NCBI GenBank assembly: GCA_029251375.1
Contig: JAQXDL010000018.1
Location: 122,399-186,398, forward strand
From: Pseudomonadales bacterium
Lineage (GTDB): Bacteria > Pseudomonadota > Gammaproteobacteria > Pseudomonadales > Azotimanducaceae
Length of the DNA stretch: 64,000 nucleotides
Direction: 5' to 3'
The notes beneath the pieces are model-generated. The model worked only from the letters and a program-made list of their open reading frames with translations, had not been told where the DNA came from and made no database searches. This document shows, piece after piece, positions 30,839 through 39,707 of this stretch. The translations under genes and the position numbers were made by a program. Positions within the stretch are counted from its first letter, which is position 1. Each line of letters starts with the position of its first letter.

Positions 30839-31741
30839 TTAAGCGATGCTGACGTCTTTCAATAAGTTGTAGTAGCCTTTCTGAAATCTCATGCCATCGT
30901 AGTAACCCTTTTTTAACAGCAATCTATGCATGCCTTTGAGCCTATAGATAGGCACTGAAGCCAGCATGTGATGTTCTAGATGGTAGTTGACGCCATGGGG
31001 TGCGATAAAAAGTCTCTCTAACCAGCTAATGTGTAGTGTGCGTGTATTGAGTCGTGCGTCGGTGCTCGTTAGATCGGGAACCGCCGCATGTTCTCCAATT
31101 TGGCGAATGCGCACGACCAACATGTGGGTCGTCATAAATGCCGCCAGCCACATCAGGTAAAGCCAGGCAGCGCCAAAACTGCTCATAACCGCAATCATCA
31201 TTAGGTTCATAGCCATACTGCGTTGCAGATAAGTTGCGTTCTGAGCGCTCGTGCTGCCTAATTTTCGAATCGCACGGCCGATCGATTTAACTCTTCGCCA
31301 GCCAATTTGTCCCGTGAGGTCACGGACTATTTTACGCTGCAGACTTGTTCTTGAAATTGGGTAGTTTTGATAATTGTTTAAATCAGGATCGTCTGGTGTG
31401 CCGGCAAATTGGTGGTGTTTTAGATGCACTTTCATGTAGCTGTCTTTGTTTGAGAAAACCCAATAGCCAGCGAGCCAATTGCCGACCCAATTGTTGAGTT
31501 TATTTGACCTAAAAAAAGTTCGATGACCGGTTTCGTGTACCACCACCGCCAGTCCCAGTTGGCGACTACCAAGAATAAAGATGCCGAGCAAGATTGTTAG
31601 GGGGTTGGGGTAATGAGCACAAATCACGAACGTCGCGATGATCACCGCCCAGTCAAATAACACAATTCGAAATGCGGACAGGGTATTTTTGCTGGTGATG
31701 AAGTTGAACTCGTCGTCAGTAAACAGTGATTTTGTATTCAT
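30839..31741 (-). CDS. Membrane fatty acid desaturase-family protein
   Basis: Di-iron membrane enzyme predicted to introduce a double bond or hydroxyl into an acyl or related lipid substrate. The 300-residue protein has all three histidine boxes: 'HETGHRTFF' near residue 80, 'HLKHHQFAGTPDDPD' near residue 115 and 'NYHLEHHMLASVP' near residue 255, with hydrophobic segments between them. ATG at 31741 overlaps the PaaX-family stop codon (ATGA), so the two are translationally coupled; the frame would extend further upstream but inside that gene. The substrate is not known. The pair sits between csrA and the tRNA genes that usually follow it. Confidence 0.85.
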   Translation of the reverse strand: MNTKSLFTDDEFNFITSKNTLSAFRIVLFDWAVIIATFVICAHYPNPLTILLGIFILGSRQLGLAVVVHETGHRTFFRSNKLNNWVGNWLAGYWVFSNKDSYMKVHLKHHQFAGTPDDPDLNNYQNYPISRTSLQRKIVRDLTGQIGWRRVKSIGRAIRKLGSTSAQNATYLQRSMAMNLMMIAVMSSFGAAWLYLMWLAAFMTTHMLVVRIRQIGEHAAVPDLTSTDARLNTRTLHISWLERLFIAPHGVNYHLEHHMLASVPIYRLKGMHRLLLKKGYYDGMRFQKGYYNLLKDVSIA

Positions 31742-32574
31742 AGTGATAGGCCGGTTAATTGCGTTCGACGATCGCTGATGAACGCAGAGTCGTTGGATGT
31801 TGGAATAATGATTGGTGCATCTTTTAATTTTGCTGCCCAAATATCACGTCCATATTTGTCGTATTCAAGCATCGTTTGCCAAAGTGCCTCGCGCATCGCA
31901 GGGGCTTGGATCTGTTCTGGAATCAACGGGTCCTTGATTAACATTTGAATCGCCGCGCCGCCAAGCAGAAACGTCTCCTTCTTAGCGGCATCGTTGGTTT
32001 GATTGGTGAGCTTTGCCAAACTGTCATGAAGTCGTTGGTTCATGTCAGCATACTGTTGATCCAATTGCTCAATATTAAAAAAGCCGAACCATTGCTCGGC
32101 ATTATCCTCTGCAAATTGACTGGCAGCGAGCAGGATTACATTCGAAGGAATGCCTAAATTGCGCAAACGTTTGAGAAGGTCCGCGCTTTCTAGTTTTAGA
32201 TTGTCTGGTCTTACCCAAAGTCCAGGTTGAATTTTTCTAAAGCCAAGGTAGCCAACATTTCGCCGACATTCGACTGATAGGTTGCTGTCCATAACGAGGC
32301 ACAGCCAACTGTTCTTCTTCCAGCTCTTTCGTCTCTTTTCTCCGAGCCGCCATTCTTCGACAAAGTCATTCAACGGGGTGGACTGTTGGCTGATTCGATA
32401 GTGGCCGCGATCCAATTTATCGATGACACATTTCGACGTGAGTCTGGAAAGATTCACCCGAATCGCGTTGTCACTGATACCAAACATTTTACCTGTTGCG
32501 AGAATCAGTTTTGCGCTGGCGCCCCGATCGGGAAAAGTGCGCAGTAAATCGAGAATGACGGAGGAGGGCTTCAT
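31738..32574 (-). CDS. PaaX-family transcriptional regulator
   Basis: The 278-residue protein resembles PaaX: an N-terminal winged helix-turn-helix ('GISDNAIRVNLSRLTSKCVI' region near residues 33-52, then 'GHYRIS'), a middle domain with 'GYLGFRKIQPGLWVRPDNL', and a C-terminal PaaX_C-like domain. PaaX itself represses phenylacetate degradation and responds to phenylacetyl-CoA. Here the only gene downstream is a desaturase, so the effector is more likely an acyl-CoA; that is inference. A perfect inverted repeat directly before the start suggests autoregulation of the two-gene operon. Confidence 0.8.
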   Translation of the reverse strand: MKPSSVILDLLRTFPDRGASAKLILATGKMFGISDNAIRVNLSRLTSKCVIDKLDRGHYRISQQSTPLNDFVEEWRLGEKRRKSWKKNSWLCLVMDSNLSVECRRNVGYLGFRKIQPGLWVRPDNLKLESADLLKRLRNLGIPSNVILLAASQFAEDNAEQWFGFFNIEQLDQQYADMNQRLHDSLAKLTNQTNDAAKKETFLLGGAAIQMLIKDPLIPEQIQAPAMREALWQTMLEYDKYGRDIWAAKLKDAPIIIPTSNDSAFISDRRTQLTGLSL

Positions 32575-32615
32575 ATATTACAAAATATAATTAGATTGTT
32601 AATTTTTTGTAATAT
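32575..32615 (-). promoter_or_regulatory. Perfect 11-bp inverted repeat, likely PaaX-family operator
   Basis: ATATTACAAAA (32575-32585) and its exact reverse complement TTTTGTAATAT (32605-32615) are separated by 19 bp, so the half-site centres are 30 bp apart, about three helical turns. The element abuts the start codon of the PaaX-family gene and would cover its promoter. Confidence 0.7.
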
Positions 32616-32736
32616 TACAGTCGAGATAAAAAAGTGCAAGTAGGCGGTATTCTTAGTTTTTTTGCTCAGTTCTCCGAAAGTTTGCGCCAACTTGACGAAA
32701 AGTTATCGGAATGGAGCGAAATACAGCGGATACGTG

Positions 32737-32765
32737 TTGACGACCTAGGGTCTCATCCTGATAAT
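32737..32765 (+). promoter_or_regulatory. Sigma-70 promoter of the tRNA-Arg/tRNA-Ser operon
   Basis: TTGACG (32737-32742), a 17-nt spacer and GATAAT (32760-32765) form a near-consensus promoter. The GC-rich discriminator ACGCG follows, as expected for growth-rate-controlled stable RNA genes. Transcription would begin near 32772, seven bases before the tRNA. Confidence 0.75.
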
Positions 32766-32778
32766 ACGCGTTCTTTGT

Positions 32779-32855
32779 GCGCCAGTAGCTCAGCTGGATA
32801 GAGTGCCTGGCTACGAACCAGGAGGTCGGGGGTTCGACTCCCTCCTGGCGCACCA
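32779..32855 (+). tRNA. tRNA-Arg (anticodon ACG)
   Basis: Full cloverleaf: acceptor stem GCGCCAG/CTGGCGC, D-loop 'AGCTCAGCTGGATAGAG', anticodon stem CCTGG/CCAGG around loop CTACGAA with anticodon ACG at 32813-32815, T-loop GGTTCGACTCC, and an encoded CCA at 32853-32855. A34 would be deaminated to inosine to read CGU, CGC and CGA. Confidence 0.97.
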
Positions 32856-32918
32856 TTTCAAAGCATATTTATAAGACTCAATGCTGTGCGACTGAGTGTT
32901 CGATTTATGTGATTTACT

Positions 32919-33008
32919 GGAGAGGTGGCCGAGTGGCCGAAGGCGCTCCCCTGCTAAGGGAGTATGGGCTAAAACTCATCGAGGGTTCGAATCCCTCCCT
33001 CTCCGCCA
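32919..33008 (+). tRNA. tRNA-Ser (anticodon GCT)
   Basis: Class II tRNA of 90 nt with a long variable arm. Acceptor stem GGAGAGG/CCTCTCC, anticodon loop CTGCTAA with anticodon GCT at 32953-32955, T-loop GGTTCGAATCC, discriminator G and encoded CCA at 33006-33008. It reads AGU and AGC codons. It probably shares a transcript with tRNA-Arg 63 nt upstream. Confidence 0.97.
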
Positions 33009-33011
33009 AAC

Positions 33012-33043
33012 AAAAAAGGGTCCTCGAAAGAGGGCCCTTTTTT
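33012..33043. terminator. Symmetrical terminator after tRNA-Ser
   Basis: A6-GGGTCCTC, loop GAAA, GAGGGCCC-T6 forms a strong stem with one G-T pair and A/T tracts at both ends. It can end the tRNA transcript on the plus strand and the six-gene minus-strand operon that converges on it (last stop at 33103). Confidence 0.88.
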
Positions 33044-33102
33044 GTTTGGAAGAGCGGCGGGTTTAATTCGAGGCAAGCTATTCGATTACCTAAAGGTTTT
33101 CG

Positions 33103-33507
33103 TTAACCAAACGCTGCAACCATTTCCCGTGTGTCATTGTATTCTCGAACATGTTCGACTTTACCTTCTGCATTGAACCGGACGACATGAACAAAAGGCA
33201 TCGTATAATACTTATCAGTGCTTCTCACAAGTGTGTTTTCTTCAACACCAATCAACGAGACGACGTGATCATTGGCGATGATATCGGTGAAGTGAAGTGG
33301 GCTCATCTCGATGGCATCATTTATTCCTACCAGATACTCCAACAGACCCTCCGCGCCGTAATAGATACCACCAAAAGGAATGTTGTCGGGAAGCGGATTT
33401 TCCCAACAAACATCATCCGCGAGGTAATCCGCCTGTGCGGCGGCGAAATCACTGAGTAGCACAGCGTAAAATTCTTTTGCTTTTTCAATGCATTCGTCAT
33501 TTGTCAT
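33103..33507 (-). CDS. SnoaL-like (NTF2-fold) protein
   Basis: The 134-residue product has the small cone-shaped NTF2/SnoaL pattern: an N-terminal helix ('CIEKAKEFYAVLLSDF'), a 'DDVCWENPLP' strand, 'GIYYGAEGLLEYLVGI' and a C-terminal 'HVVRFNAEGKVEHVREYND'. Family members include polyketide cyclases, ketosteroid isomerases and dehydratases, so the reaction cannot be assigned. The frame opens at 33561, but a perfect GGAGGTG lies 6-7 nt before ATG 33507, which settles the start. It is the last gene of the catabolic operon, 17 nt after the amidase. Confidence 0.8.
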   Translation of the reverse strand: MTNDECIEKAKEFYAVLLSDFAAAQADYLADDVCWENPLPDNIPFGGIYYGAEGLLEYLVGINDAIEMSPLHFTDIIANDHVVSLIGVEENTLVRSTDKYYTMPFVHVVRFNAEGKVEHVREYNDTREMVAAFG

Positions 33508-33524
33508 TAAAGTCACCTCCGCGA

Positions 33525-34928
33525 TTAAGATTGTAGTTGTGTCGGTATGTAGGTGTGCCACGGTGTCGCTCGCTCGTATGCATGTGCAGCAGCGATAAGT
33601 AGCGCCTCGTCATTGTATTGAGCCACCAGCTGTAGACCCAGGGGCAAGTTCTCTGAAGAAAGACCGCAAGGCACAGATATTGTGGGGTGGCCGGAGAAAT
33701 TCATTGGCGCCGTAAAACCAACAAAGGCGGCCACGGCCTCAGGAGGTAATACTTGAGTGGGTGGAAATTCTTCTAATGGCATTGCCGGAAGTGGTGAACC
33801 CGGGCACAACAGTAAATCTACATCTGTTAAAAGCGTATCGAAGATCATTTTAGTTTTTGCAGCAGCGAGACGCGCCTTTGAATAGTCCGCGCCGCTGATC
33901 GATGCTGCGGCTTCAAGTGTAGCGCGAAATACGGGACCGTAATCATCTGCTTGATCGGGGAACATATCCTGGTGGGCAACAGCAGCTTCAGCGGCAACAA
34001 CAGCACCCCAATGGGGACATACCTCTAGGACATCTATCATTGATACCGGAACGATCTTCGCGCCAAGCTGTTCCAGCAAGCTGGCTGCAGAAACGACCGC
34101 GCTGGTGACTTCCGGATGAGCGTCTGTCGCACAGTAGGTTTCATCAATGCCGATGCGTAAGCCTTTAACACCGGATTGAAGCTTTCCTAGATAATCATCT
34201 GGCGCTGATCGCATTGAGAAATTGTCTTTCGGGTCAAATCCAGCAATCGTCTGCAAGAGTATTGCAGCATCTTCCACGCGTCGCGTGATCGGTCCGATAT
34301 GATCCAGCGAGTAGGCTAATGGAAAGGCGCCGTGTGTACTCACGCGACCAAAGGTGGGTTTGATGCCAACGACGCCATTGGCGGCGGCGGGGTAGCGGAT
34401 GGAGCCACCTGTGTCACTACCCAGTGTTCCAAAGGCAAGACCAGCGGCAGTTGCGACGCCAGAGCCACTTGATGAGACTCCCGCCCATCGATTCTTACCC
34501 CAGGGGTTCTGGGGGACGGGTAAGTCTGGGTGATAGCCTGATAATGCAAACTCAGTCATGTTGAGTTTGCCGAGGATAATGGCGCCGGCTTCTTTAAGTT
34601 TTTGAACCACAGTCGCATCGTGATCGGGTATCCAGTTACGTTTCACAATTGACGCGCAGGTGGTCGGTATTCCTTCGGTTTGAAAGAGATCCTTCACAGC
34701 GATTGGCACACCGTGTAGCGGACCTAAGTAATGACCCTTTTGAATTTCATCTGCCGCTTTTTTTGCTTGATCCAAAGCCGGTTTCTCACAGATGGTGGTG
34801 TAGGCATGATAATCAGGATTCAACGAAGCGATACGTTGCAGCATCAACTCAGTCAGTTCCACAGGAGACAAAGTCTTTTTCTTAATCTGATCTGCAACGT
34901 TAGCCAGCGATTCAAATTCAATATCCAT
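33525..34928 (-). CDS. Amidase signature family enzyme
   Basis: Hydrolyses a carboxylic amide. The 467-residue protein carries the complete Ser-cisSer-Lys triad region: Lys in 'VPIAVKDLF' near residue 78, 'GVSSSGSGVATAAGLAFGTLG' region near residue 155 and the nucleophile in 'DTGGSIRYPAA' near 180. It resembles amidase and GatA-like enzymes, but a GatA role is unlikely because gatB and gatC are absent. ATG 34928 has AGGA upstream; the longer frame to 35006 runs into the upstream gene. Its operon neighbours suggest it acts on an intermediate or substrate of the same catabolic route. Confidence 0.88.
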   Translation of the reverse strand: MDIEFESLANVADQIKKKTLSPVELTELMLQRIASLNPDYHAYTTICEKPALDQAKKAADEIQKGHYLGPLHGVPIAVKDLFQTEGIPTTCASIVKRNWIPDHDATVVQKLKEAGAIILGKLNMTEFALSGYHPDLPVPQNPWGKNRWAGVSSSGSGVATAAGLAFGTLGSDTGGSIRYPAAANGVVGIKPTFGRVSTHGAFPLAYSLDHIGPITRRVEDAAILLQTIAGFDPKDNFSMRSAPDDYLGKLQSGVKGLRIGIDETYCATDAHPEVTSAVVSAASLLEQLGAKIVPVSMIDVLEVCPHWGAVVAAEAAVAHQDMFPDQADDYGPVFRATLEAAASISGADYSKARLAAAKTKMIFDTLLTDVDLLLCPGSPLPAMPLEEFPPTQVLPPEAVAAFVGFTAPMNFSGHPTISVPCGLSSENLPLGLQLVAQYNDEALLIAAAHAYERATPWHTYIPTQLQS

Positions 34929-34938
34929 CGGTGAGATC

Positions 34939-35421
34939 CTATGTTGGTAGATCTGCGAGAAGTTGTTTACCAAAGCCAGCTTCGTAAGGCGTGAAGGCTC
35001 GGGCAATTAGTTTGACGCGGCTGAATTTCCAACCGTCTTCAGTGCGTTGATACTGATCTCGGTATTGCGCGCAATACCAAAAACATTCTGTTGTGTTTTT
35101 CATGGCCATGGGTTGGTCGAGATACCAGTGCCCCGTTGCCGTATCACCCTCAATTTCGATAATTGGATTGCTGATGCCATGCACAGCGAAGCCAACAATG
35201 TTTGAAGCGTTGTCAAAGAACTCGACAATACCTTGGCGGGTTTCCGCGAATCCCATCATGCCGCCATCCCATACAGCGTCTTCTGTGAACAGTTGCCCAA
35301 GCGCTTGGGTGTTGTAGTCATCATCACACGCGGCTGCATATCGCGCTTTAAGTTGTTTAATCTCTTCGATATCCGCAAGCCACAGCACTTTTTTTATAAT
35401 TTCTTGATCACTAAGCGACAT
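34939..35421 (-). CDS. SnoaL_4-type NTF2-fold protein
   Basis: The 160-residue protein has an N-terminal helix with 'LADIEEIKQLKARYAAACDD', typical of the SnoaL_4 subgroup, then 'LFTEDAVWDGGMMG' and 'GHWYLDQPM'. Related proteins include ring-hydroxylating dioxygenase beta-like and dehydratase-like enzymes, often found in gene clusters for breakdown of aromatic or steroid compounds. ATG 35421 is preceded by CAGGAG and overlaps the monooxygenase end by 11 nt. The exact reaction is unknown. Confidence 0.8.
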   Translation of the reverse strand: MSLSDQEIIKKVLWLADIEEIKQLKARYAAACDDDYNTQALGQLFTEDAVWDGGMMGFAETRQGIVEFFDNASNIVGFAVHGISNPIIEIEGDTATGHWYLDQPMAMKNTTECFWYCAQYRDQYQRTEDGWKFSRVKLIARAFTPYEAGFGKQLLADLPT

Positions 35422-36682
35422 TTCTATTCTCCTGTTGAGCCCGCTCAACGTCTGCAGAAAACCGATTCAGCAGACTGGGTGGGAAGACTTGTTCGAGTGG
35501 CACACTTCCCATGAAGGCGCCGATAAAAGCTGAGGTCGCATTTGCATCAGCGGCGACCATGGGCAGCATTTGTTGCATCTCATCAGGCAGCGCTTGCAGC
35601 ATTGCTAGATGCACTGTGTAGTCGAACATTGGTTTCAGAATCTGAAACTGGCGTTGGTCATACTGTGCAGCGGCCTGATCAATTGAGCTGTTGATTGTAT
35701 TGCTAGCTGAAGTCTCTAGGCGTAGCGCATTGTCTAGTTCCTCTGCCAGAATTGCCGCATGCGTAAATGCATTGGTAATACCCTGGGCTGTAATTGGGTC
35801 GCGATGCAAGGCCGCATCACCCACGAGCGCCCAACCAGGTCCGTGTGCGCGACGAAAAAAATTTGGCAAAACATGAGTGCCTGAGATTCTTGATTCACGG
35901 GTACCTGACATCACGCGTGCTTCGAGTTCAGGTGCTAGTTTCAAGCTTTCAGTGAAGGCGTTGTCCAAATTTGCGCGGACTTTTTGTGCTTCCTCAGTCG
36001 GCCAAAACAAGAAGACCATATCCAGATCATCGTTGGTTGGAAAGGTGATATAAAACCGCCGCTCCTTTGTTAGTATGCGTAAGGACGCGGTAGAGTCCGA
36101 TTCTCTCATGCCACTGTAATAAGCATAGTGACCGCAGGTATGTGTACCTGCATCGACAGTGATCTCTGCACCTGCACTCGTGCCCACAAAGGAGCGGGCA
36201 CCATCAGCGCCGACAACTATCTTGGCATGTTCTGAAACTTCTTTGCCGCCTTTGCCGATACCCTTGATGCCAATCACGCGCCCGTCATCGAACAAGAGGT
36301 CCGTTATTGTGAACTTGTCGCGCACTTCTGCGCCTGCATCGATGGCGGCATCGACGAGTATCTTGTCAAGATAAATACGTCTGGGTGTAAAGTCTGTGCC
36401 AACATCATCACAGGGTGGTGCATTGCCAGACAAGCGCGTGTCATCAATTTCAAAGTTTAGCTGGTCGATTGCGGGCGTTCCGGCATCACGTACTGCATCC
36501 AATAGGCCCCACTGATTTAATAAGTTAGCACCTGATCGCTTAACGTAGTGGGTCGACATGATATCTGTGCCGAAGGCCATACGATCAACTAGCAAAACGC
36601 GATGCCCAGCCTTAGCAAGTAGCATCGCAAGAGGTGCGCCACCGCAGCGGGCACCAACAATGATTGCGTCATATTGGTTCAT
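35411..36682 (-). CDS. FAD-dependent monooxygenase/oxidoreductase
   Basis: The 423-residue flavoprotein resembles the PHBH/geranylgeranyl-reductase group. The N-terminal Rossmann motif is 'AIIVGARCGGAPLAMLLAKAG', a GxRxGG variant of GxGxxG; 'VVGADGARSFVG' follows near residue 150 and the flavin-binding 'WALVGDAALHRDPITAQGI' near residue 290. It may hydroxylate an aromatic or lipid ring. The start ATG 36682 has AAGGAAA about 9 nt upstream and lies 4 nt from the sulfatase stop. The substrate is unknown. Confidence 0.87.
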   Translation of the reverse strand: MNQYDAIIVGARCGGAPLAMLLAKAGHRVLLVDRMAFGTDIMSTHYVKRSGANLLNQWGLLDAVRDAGTPAIDQLNFEIDDTRLSGNAPPCDDVGTDFTPRRIYLDKILVDAAIDAGAEVRDKFTITDLLFDDGRVIGIKGIGKGGKEVSEHAKIVVGADGARSFVGTSAGAEITVDAGTHTCGHYAYYSGMRESDSTASLRILTKERRFYITFPTNDDLDMVFLFWPTEEAQKVRANLDNAFTESLKLAPELEARVMSGTRESRISGTHVLPNFFRRAHGPGWALVGDAALHRDPITAQGITNAFTHAAILAEELDNALRLETSASNTINSSIDQAAAQYDQRQFQILKPMFDYTVHLAMLQALPDEMQQMLPMVAADANATSAFIGAFMGSVPLEQVFPPSLLNRFSADVERAQQENRNVA

Positions 36683-36686
36683 AGAA

Positions 36687-38390
36687 TTATTTCCTTGGTC
36701 TTATTAACATTGCATTCTTTGAGAGGAAGCTCTCTTTCAGGGCTTTGGTTTCGGGTCTTAAGTTAGTGATGCCCGTGTAGGGTTCACTCCGAGTGACGAC
36801 TCGGTCTGGATACTTTCGTTTCATTACCATGTGCCGTTGTAGCATTTCGACGAACTTGGCTGAGGTCCAGATACCGTAGCTGGCTGAGTTTGTTGTTTGC
36901 AGGCCACGTTCTTCGCGAGGGTCTCTAAGAAGATTAAAAATGGGTGCTGCAATAGGGTTTTGACCAGGTGGTGGAACATGTAATTTGTAATGCTCTTTGA
37001 CCACAGATTTCAACACCGCCCCTTCATAAATGTACAGGTAGTCTCGTCTTCCGTGGTGTTCACCTAGCAGCAGCAGAGATGATTGATCGAGCCCATCGAT
37101 GATGCGGTCGCGGGGAATATAATCGGTTGCATCAGCGATGCGTGCAAAGCTGGTGAACAAGTCGCTGACGTGAATCATGTCGCCGACGGTAGAGTTTGCG
37201 TCTATCACGCCTGGCCAACGAGCAAACGCATCGACCCTAACGCCGCCCTCAAGATGTTGTGCTTTGCCACCACGGTAGATTCGGTCGGATTGACCGGTCG
37301 ACGTTAGAAACTGCATAAAGGGACCGTTGTCGCCCATCACAACGACGAGTGTATTGTCGGCAATACCAAGTGTGTCTAGTTCGCCCAGCAACTCGCCGAT
37401 CCAACCGTCTACTTCTTGCATGCTCTCCGCCATCGTGCCGCCGTTACGGCTGGTGGCAGGTGTTTGTGCTTTTACAAAGGTCAAAGGATACAAGGGCCAA
37501 TACTGCAGGAAGAAAGGCTCATCCTTTGTTGCAAGTTGCTGCAACTGTTTAAGTGCATTGGTTTGATAGCGGAGATTCATGTCGCGATATTTTTTCTCTG
37601 ACCAAGCTTCGCCGGATTTAATATGCACTTCTTTTGCTTTCTCGCCCTTGTGTGCTTCGAGTGCTGTAACGAGATGGGCGGGGTTTGGTCTGAAACTACG
37701 ATCTAGAATGAATTCATCACTGTGTGAGCCACTGCTCAGGCCTATTACGTGTGTGGCGGCTTCGGCATCTTCGTGCATGAGGGCGAGTTGTCCCTGTTGA
37801 TGAACAGGGAATTCAGCATAGTCGAAGCCCTGATTGTGCGGCCAAGCTTCTTCTATATCTCCTAGATGCCACTTGCCGACATGTACGGTGTTGTAGCCGG
37901 ATTCAGAGAGTACTTCTGCCAAGGTGACCTCGTCGCGAGATAAACCTTCACCGGCGAGATCTGCCTTTGCTTCATTCATGCCTGTTCGCACGGCGTAGCG
38001 TCCCGTTGTTAAAGCGGCGCGCGTCGGCGTGCAAGAGGGTTCGGAATACATTCGCATAAAGGACATGCCGTCCTTGGCCATCTGATTGATGTTAGGTGTT
38101 TTGTAGCCGTTGACGTAGTTCATCCGTTCCGATCCTAGTGAACCGAAACCCATGTCGTCGATCAGGATGTACAAAATGTTTGGACGCTTGCCGCCATTTT
38201 CTTCGCGTAACGCTGCAAGCTTCTTATCTATGGCGTCGTCGTCCTTAGACCACTGTTTTCCGTTTTGTGCAGCGAGCACATAATATTCAGCATCGTGCTG
38301 GATCGCTTCAGGTTGGGTTTCTGCGTTCGCGGCCGCGCTAAGAACGCCAAGCGCTGTGATGAATGCGGTTAGGTGTCGTTTTCGATTCAT
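36687..38390 (-). CDS. Exported type I sulfatase (arylsulfatase-like)
   Basis: Predicted periplasmic sulfate-ester hydrolase of 567 residues. It has a signal peptide ending near 'SAAANAE', the metal-binding 'YILIDDMGFGSLG', and the formylglycine motif 'CTPTRAALTTGRY' (C-x-P-x-R), with 'VGKWHLG' and 'MGDNGPF' following. The Cys needs conversion to formylglycine by a separate enzyme not seen in this window. The frame opens at 38420; ATG 38390 is chosen because AAAAGGA lies 8-9 nt upstream. The N-terminal insert with 'EYYVLAAQNGKQW' before the sulfatase core is less common. Confidence 0.88.
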   Translation of the reverse strand: MNRKRHLTAFITALGVLSAAANAETQPEAIQHDAEYYVLAAQNGKQWSKDDDAIDKKLAALREENGGKRPNILYILIDDMGFGSLGSERMNYVNGYKTPNINQMAKDGMSFMRMYSEPSCTPTRAALTTGRYAVRTGMNEAKADLAGEGLSRDEVTLAEVLSESGYNTVHVGKWHLGDIEEAWPHNQGFDYAEFPVHQQGQLALMHEDAEAATHVIGLSSGSHSDEFILDRSFRPNPAHLVTALEAHKGEKAKEVHIKSGEAWSEKKYRDMNLRYQTNALKQLQQLATKDEPFFLQYWPLYPLTFVKAQTPATSRNGGTMAESMQEVDGWIGELLGELDTLGIADNTLVVVMGDNGPFMQFLTSTGQSDRIYRGGKAQHLEGGVRVDAFARWPGVIDANSTVGDMIHVSDLFTSFARIADATDYIPRDRIIDGLDQSSLLLLGEHHGRRDYLYIYEGAVLKSVVKEHYKLHVPPPGQNPIAAPIFNLLRDPREERGLQTTNSASYGIWTSAKFVEMLQRHMVMKRKYPDRVVTRSEPYTGITNLRPETKALKESFLSKNAMLIRPRK

Positions 38391-38403
38391 TGAATGCATC
38401 CTT

Positions 38404-39630
38404 TTAGCTAGCTTGAGCAAGGTTGAGTTGCGCTTCGCGGTTCAGATCTGTTTCAGGGAAATAGTTCGCCCAAACGCACCAGTAGGCACCCGCTTTGACC
38501 GTCTCCACCCGTTCTAAGGTATGACCGTTGGATTCGCCAAAAATGTTTATGGTGTCAACGGGTGCACCTGTGTCGTTGTAAAAAACGCCGAGACTTTCGT
38601 GGCTGTCGTCCCATGCAACGACAACATTTCGATTGCCAACGTTGGTGTTGATCACGCCGCCCTGTTGCTGCACGTACTCTTGTGTGTAGGCAACTACGTC
38701 ATCGCTGATATTGAAGCCCCAGACTTGATCTTTCATCTTCAGGCGGTCGTCCTTAACATCTATTGTGTCGAACAGGAGAGATTCATTTGTGTGGTGGGGA
38801 ACCGTGCCCCAGAGGAATACGGCTTCAACAACGTTGTCTAACAAAAACAGCAGGGGGCTCTTTTTAAAAGGTTTGATTTTGTTGAGGAATACAGTGCCTT
38901 GCGGGTACGCCTTCTGATAGCCACGAAAGGTCATGCGAAATGTTGGCCATTGCTGCATTGATTTGTCAGAGAATCGTCTATCAATGTCGCGGCTGCCGTA
39001 CATCTGCTGAATGGGTTCGCCTCGCTCGGCATCCCGCATAATAAGGTTGTTTCCATGTTGAGCAAGTACGGTTAAGTTTTGTCTTTTACCTTCTATCTCT
39101 GGTTTAAAACCGAGTCCAAGATGGGTCAAGCAACAGTAGGTCATAATGATGTTATCGCCACCTAGACCGTCTGGGGTTCCAGCGAGATGTGGTCGCTTAA
39201 TGTGGTAATCGGGATGGGCGCGTGCTTCGCCATTGTTCACCAGCACGATGACGCTGTCTTCGGGTCTGACAAAGTCCTGAGCTTCTTCAATACTGTAGTA
39301 GGTTGCGCTTGCCTGCTGATTGCGTAAACCATAGTGAATCCAGATATATGGAAAACCTAAAAATAACCCATTTACCGAAATCAATATTGCAGTTGAGGAA
39401 CCCCAACCCGCATCAAAGCCGAAGGCAATGCCAGTTGCCGCGCCGAGGCTAATGAGACTAACCGTCAGCATTTGATATTCATGCCGTATGGCGAACAGCA
39501 TATTTTTTCGAGTAACGGTCATTACAGCCTGTGTTATGTCTCCGAGATCACGGAAGTATCTAAACGACGTGTAAGTTGCGACGGTCATCAATAACCAGTA
39601 ACACACTTGCCATAGTTGGGTGTCAGTCAT
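38404..39630 (-). CDS. DUF3179-like membrane protein
   Basis: The 408-residue protein begins with about three hydrophobic segments (residues 1-100), then a long soluble domain with 'GTPDGLGGDNIIMTYCCLTHLG' region, 'LTVLAQHGNNLIMRDAERG', 'AYPQGTVFLN' and 'VAYTQEYV'. This pattern matches DUF3179, a family of unknown function. ATG 39630 has AAAGGT upstream; the frame extends to 39753 but would overlap the operator region. It is the first gene of the minus-strand operon and so lies directly under control of the operator at 39708-39737. Function unknown. Confidence 0.72.
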   Translation of the reverse strand: MTDTQLWQVCYWLLMTVATYTSFRYFRDLGDITQAVMTVTRKNMLFAIRHEYQMLTVSLISLGAATGIAFGFDAGWGSSTAILISVNGLFLGFPYIWIHYGLRNQQASATYYSIEEAQDFVRPEDSVIVLVNNGEARAHPDYHIKRPHLAGTPDGLGGDNIIMTYCCLTHLGLGFKPEIEGKRQNLTVLAQHGNNLIMRDAERGEPIQQMYGSRDIDRRFSDKSMQQWPTFRMTFRGYQKAYPQGTVFLNKIKPFKKSPLLFLLDNVVEAVFLWGTVPHHTNESLLFDTIDVKDDRLKMKDQVWGFNISDDVVAYTQEYVQQQGGVINTNVGNRNVVVAWDDSHESLGVFYNDTGAPVDTINIFGESNGHTLERVETVKAGAYWCVWANYFPETDLNREAQLNLAQAS

Positions 39631-39707
39631 GCTGGGTACCTTTTTTGTGATGTCTTCGCGTTCAGGTTTAGAGCGACGTGAGACGATTTTGGGATAGTCG
39701 CATCTAA

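Noticed and set aside
32909..33106. Open frame covering tRNA-Ser
   Set aside because: It lies over a tRNA with perfect cloverleaf and its terminator; coding is not plausible.
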